Below are positions 4,231 through 6,047 of a DNA stretch of 6,047 nt, piece by piece. Every line of letters begins with the position of its first letter. Position 1 is the stretch's first letter. The notes under the pieces were generated by a model. It ran no database searches. It was given only the letters and a program-made list of their open reading frames with translations, and was not told where the DNA came from. Location: the NCBI GenBank assembly GCA_035292685.1, contig DATDPP010000062.1, forward strand, positions 1-6,047. Direction: 5' to 3'. Position numbers and translations under genes: made by a program. Source of the DNA: JALYNX01 sp035292685 (GTDB lineage Bacteria > Actinomycetota > Acidimicrobiia > Spongiisociales > ZC4RG35).

Positions 4231-6047
4231 TTGCCAAAGTACGCCGTCACCACCGGGGTTTCCCGCACCCGGAGCAGGACGTTGGCGTCGAGCAATTCCA
4301 GGTTCTGGGCGAGGCTGGTCGCGGCCTCCGGTAGCGGTGTCTCGGCGAAGAAGGCCTTGACGTCGGCGGCCACCTCCGGTTGCGACAACCCGGAGAGTCC
4401 TTCGGTGACCCGGCGCTTGGTGAGGCCGGGCATCCTGGTCATGATGTCTGGCCAGCGGGTTCGGGCGCTCGCCCAGGCGGCCTGGCCGCCTCTACCCACG
4501 AGGAGCCGGGTCAGGACCCAGAAGCCGTCTTGGGTGCGGATGTCGCCGTTGACGATGCGATCTACGGTGGTCACCACCTGATCCCTCGTCGGGACCGCGG
4601 CTACCGACCGCAGGTACCTGACCTGATCGAGTGGCTCGGTGGCACCCAGGTATGTCTCCCACAGCAGGTCGTACTCGTCGGCCCCGCCATGACGCGCGTA
4701 AACGGATAGCGCCGCGGTCACCACCTCGGGATCGATGGACGCCCCCCCGAGCAGGTCGGCGACTATCACCCTTGCCCGATCGACGGTCTCCTCGTCGTGA
4801 CCGATGTTGCCGATCGCGGCAATCAGGTCGCCACGAAGCTTTCGGGTGAGGTCACTTTCATCCGATCCAACATCCCAGCCGAGACGAGCGAGTGCCGGGC
4901 CCACCAGGTCGCGCACGAACCGCTCGAACGACGGCCGCGCCTCGTCGGAGAGGGCGTGGTGGTCGATGGCAGCCAGACCGCCGGTGATGACCGACCAGAT
5001 CGCTTGTTCCTTCTCCTCGCCGAACGCTCCCACCAGGTCGAGAAAGTCCGATGCCGGCACCTGCGCGGCCCGGATCATGGCCCAGGTGTCGGACACCAGG
5101 GCGTAGCGCTCGATGTCGTCGAGGAGGTGGAGGTTTGTGAGAAGCCCGGCGAAGAGCGGCTCCGAATAACGGGAGCGGTAGAAACCGTGACCACCGGCGT
5201 TGGCAACCACGAATTCGACCTCACTCCCCAGATCCACTACCTCCTCGTCATCCTCCAAAAGGACCTTGTGATCGAACGGCTTGCCCCCGGCAACGCCACG
5301 CAACTGCACCGGAACCTTCCAAATCGTGGTGTCGGTCTCGTCGGGGATGGCTAGAAACCGGCGCTGGCCAAGCCGGACCCCCTGATCAACCAGGCTGACT
5401 TCGATCTGGGGGAACCCCCGCTGGTACACCCAGGTGTTCATGATCTCACCGACCGGCCAGTCCGAGGCGCCGTCCAGGCCCTCCCAGAGGTCGGTGGTCA
5501 CCGTGTTGGCGTATTCGTGTTTGCGCAGATAGTTGCCGACCCCCTGTCGGAACTGCTCGGTGCCGATGAACTGCTCGATCATCCAGAGCACTGCCGATCC
5601 CTTGCCGTAGGTGATGGCATCGAACATCTCGTCGACTTCACGCGGCGAGTTGACCTCGAACTCGATCGGTCGGGTGGTGTGAAGCTGATCCGTGCCCATC
5701 GCCCACGGGATCTCGAGATTGGCAAATGAAAGCCACCTCTTCCAAACCGGCATCTTGGCATCGGTCGCCTTCATCTCCATGAAACTGGCGAAGGCCTCAT
5801 TGAGCCACGCCCCCTCCCACCATCTCATGGTCACCAGGTTCCCGAACCATTGATGCGCCACCTCATGACCGATGACATCGAGAGTGTTCTGCAGCTCGCT
5901 GTGGCTCGCCTTCGCCTTGTCGACGACGAGATAGGCGTCCCGGTAGACGATCAAACCGACGTTCTCCATGGCACCCGCCGCGAAGTCGGGGACCGCGATG
6001 TGGTCCAACTTGTCGCCCGGATATGGGATGCCGTAGAAGTCGGACAG
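4227..6047 (-). CDS. pepN: M1-family zinc aminopeptidase, C-terminal 606 residues (N-terminus off window)
   Basis: M1 aminopeptidases remove N-terminal residues from peptides, mainly in cytosolic peptide turnover. The reading frame runs through the right edge, beginning LSDFYGIPYPGDKLDHIAVPDF, so no start is present. By family comparison roughly 200-270 residues are missing. Numbering from the edge: GAMEN exopeptidase motif 25-29; HEVAHQW with zinc ligands His61 and His65 and catalytic Glu62; third ligand Glu84 in WLNEAFA at the canonical spacing; catalytic Tyr147 in ITYGKGS. After the thermolysin-like domain come WVYQRGFPQIEV (206-217), a beta-sandwich ending near NAGGHGFYR (283-291), and an all-helical ERAP1-like C-terminal domain to the end. 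All catalytic residues are intact. GAMENVG replaces the commoner GAMENWG. It is convergent with rplL. The family is certain; the exact subfamily and the symbol are less so. Confidence 0.9.
   Translation of the reverse strand: MSDFYGIPYPGDKLDHIAVPDFAAGAMENVGLIVYRDAYLVVDKAKASHSELQNTLDVIGHEVAHQWFGNLVTMRWWEGAWLNEAFASFMEMKATDAKMPVWKRWLSFANLEIPWAMGTDQLHTTRPIEFEVNSPREVDEMFDAITYGKGSAVLWMIEQFIGTEQFRQGVGNYLRKHEYANTVTTDLWEGLDGASDWPVGEIMNTWVYQRGFPQIEVSLVDQGVRLGQRRFLAIPDETDTTIWKVPVQLRGVAGGKPFDHKVLLEDDEEVVDLGSEVEFVVANAGGHGFYRSRYSEPLFAGLLTNLHLLDDIERYALVSDTWAMIRAAQVPASDFLDLVGAFGEEKEQAIWSVITGGLAAIDHHALSDEARPSFERFVRDLVGPALARLGWDVGSDESDLTRKLRGDLIAAIGNIGHDEETVDRARVIVADLLGGASIDPEVVTAALSVYARHGGADEYDLLWETYLGATEPLDQVRYLRSVAAVPTRDQVVTTVDRIVNGDIRTQDGFWVLTRLLVGRGGQAAWASARTRWPDIMTRMPGLTKRRVTEGLSGLSQPEVAADVKAFFAETPLPEAATSLAQNLELLDANVLLRVRETPVVTAYFGK

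Noticed and set aside
4797..5354. Plus-strand open frame of 185 residues inside the aminopeptidase gene
   Set aside because: It lies wholly antisense to a gene with all M1 catalytic motifs intact, so it is a shadow frame.

Overview
The window is a high-GC bacterial chromosome segment carrying the conserved transcription/translation cluster tRNA-Trp, secE, nusG, rplK (L11), rplA (L1), rplJ (L10) and rplL (L7/L12), followed by a convergent M1-family aminopeptidase gene (pepN-like) that runs off the right edge. The strong G/C bias at third codon positions, the L10 TEYRGLTV motif, the actinobacterial style of L1 and the long acidic L10 tail suggest an Actinobacteriota member, possibly near the Acidimicrobiia. 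That placement is inference, not proof.

Layout. Bases 1-56 are the last codons of an unidentified gene. Bases 57-312 are non-coding and end in a good sigma70-type promoter (262-290). The tRNA-Trp gene with encoded CCA is at 313-389. secE begins 32 bases later and overlaps nusG by four bases (ATGA). rplK and rplA follow with short spacers that contain hairpins, and a strong intrinsic terminator at 2649-2678 closes this first unit. A gene-free stretch of 514 bases (2627-3140) follows. It holds several inverted repeats, a candidate promoter near 2966-2993 and an L10-leader-like attenuator just ahead of rplJ. rplJ and rplL sit 3 bases apart. Two consecutive hairpins after rplL, one with a perfect 20-bp stem, separate it from the convergent pepN-like gene.

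How it works together. SecE is the small membrane subunit of the Sec translocon. NusG is the general elongation factor that couples RNA polymerase to ribosomes. L11, L1, L10 and L7/L12 build the L11/L10 stalk base and the L1 stalk, the parts of the 50S subunit that handle elongation factors and tRNA exit. The separate promoter and the attenuator before rplJ fit the known need to balance L10/L12 independently of L11/L1. The pepN-like product is a cytosolic zinc aminopeptidase with no obvious functional link. Its position means rpoB does not directly follow rplL on this strand, unlike the classical rplKAJL-rpoBC arrangement.

Most of the window is ordinary housekeeping sequence. The points most worth a second look are the predicted mutually exclusive structures in the rplJ leader, the recurrent placement of stop codons inside perfect inverted repeats, unusual residues in the conserved L11 loop, and the break between rplL and rpoBC. 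I saw no CRISPR array, insertion sequence or defence system.
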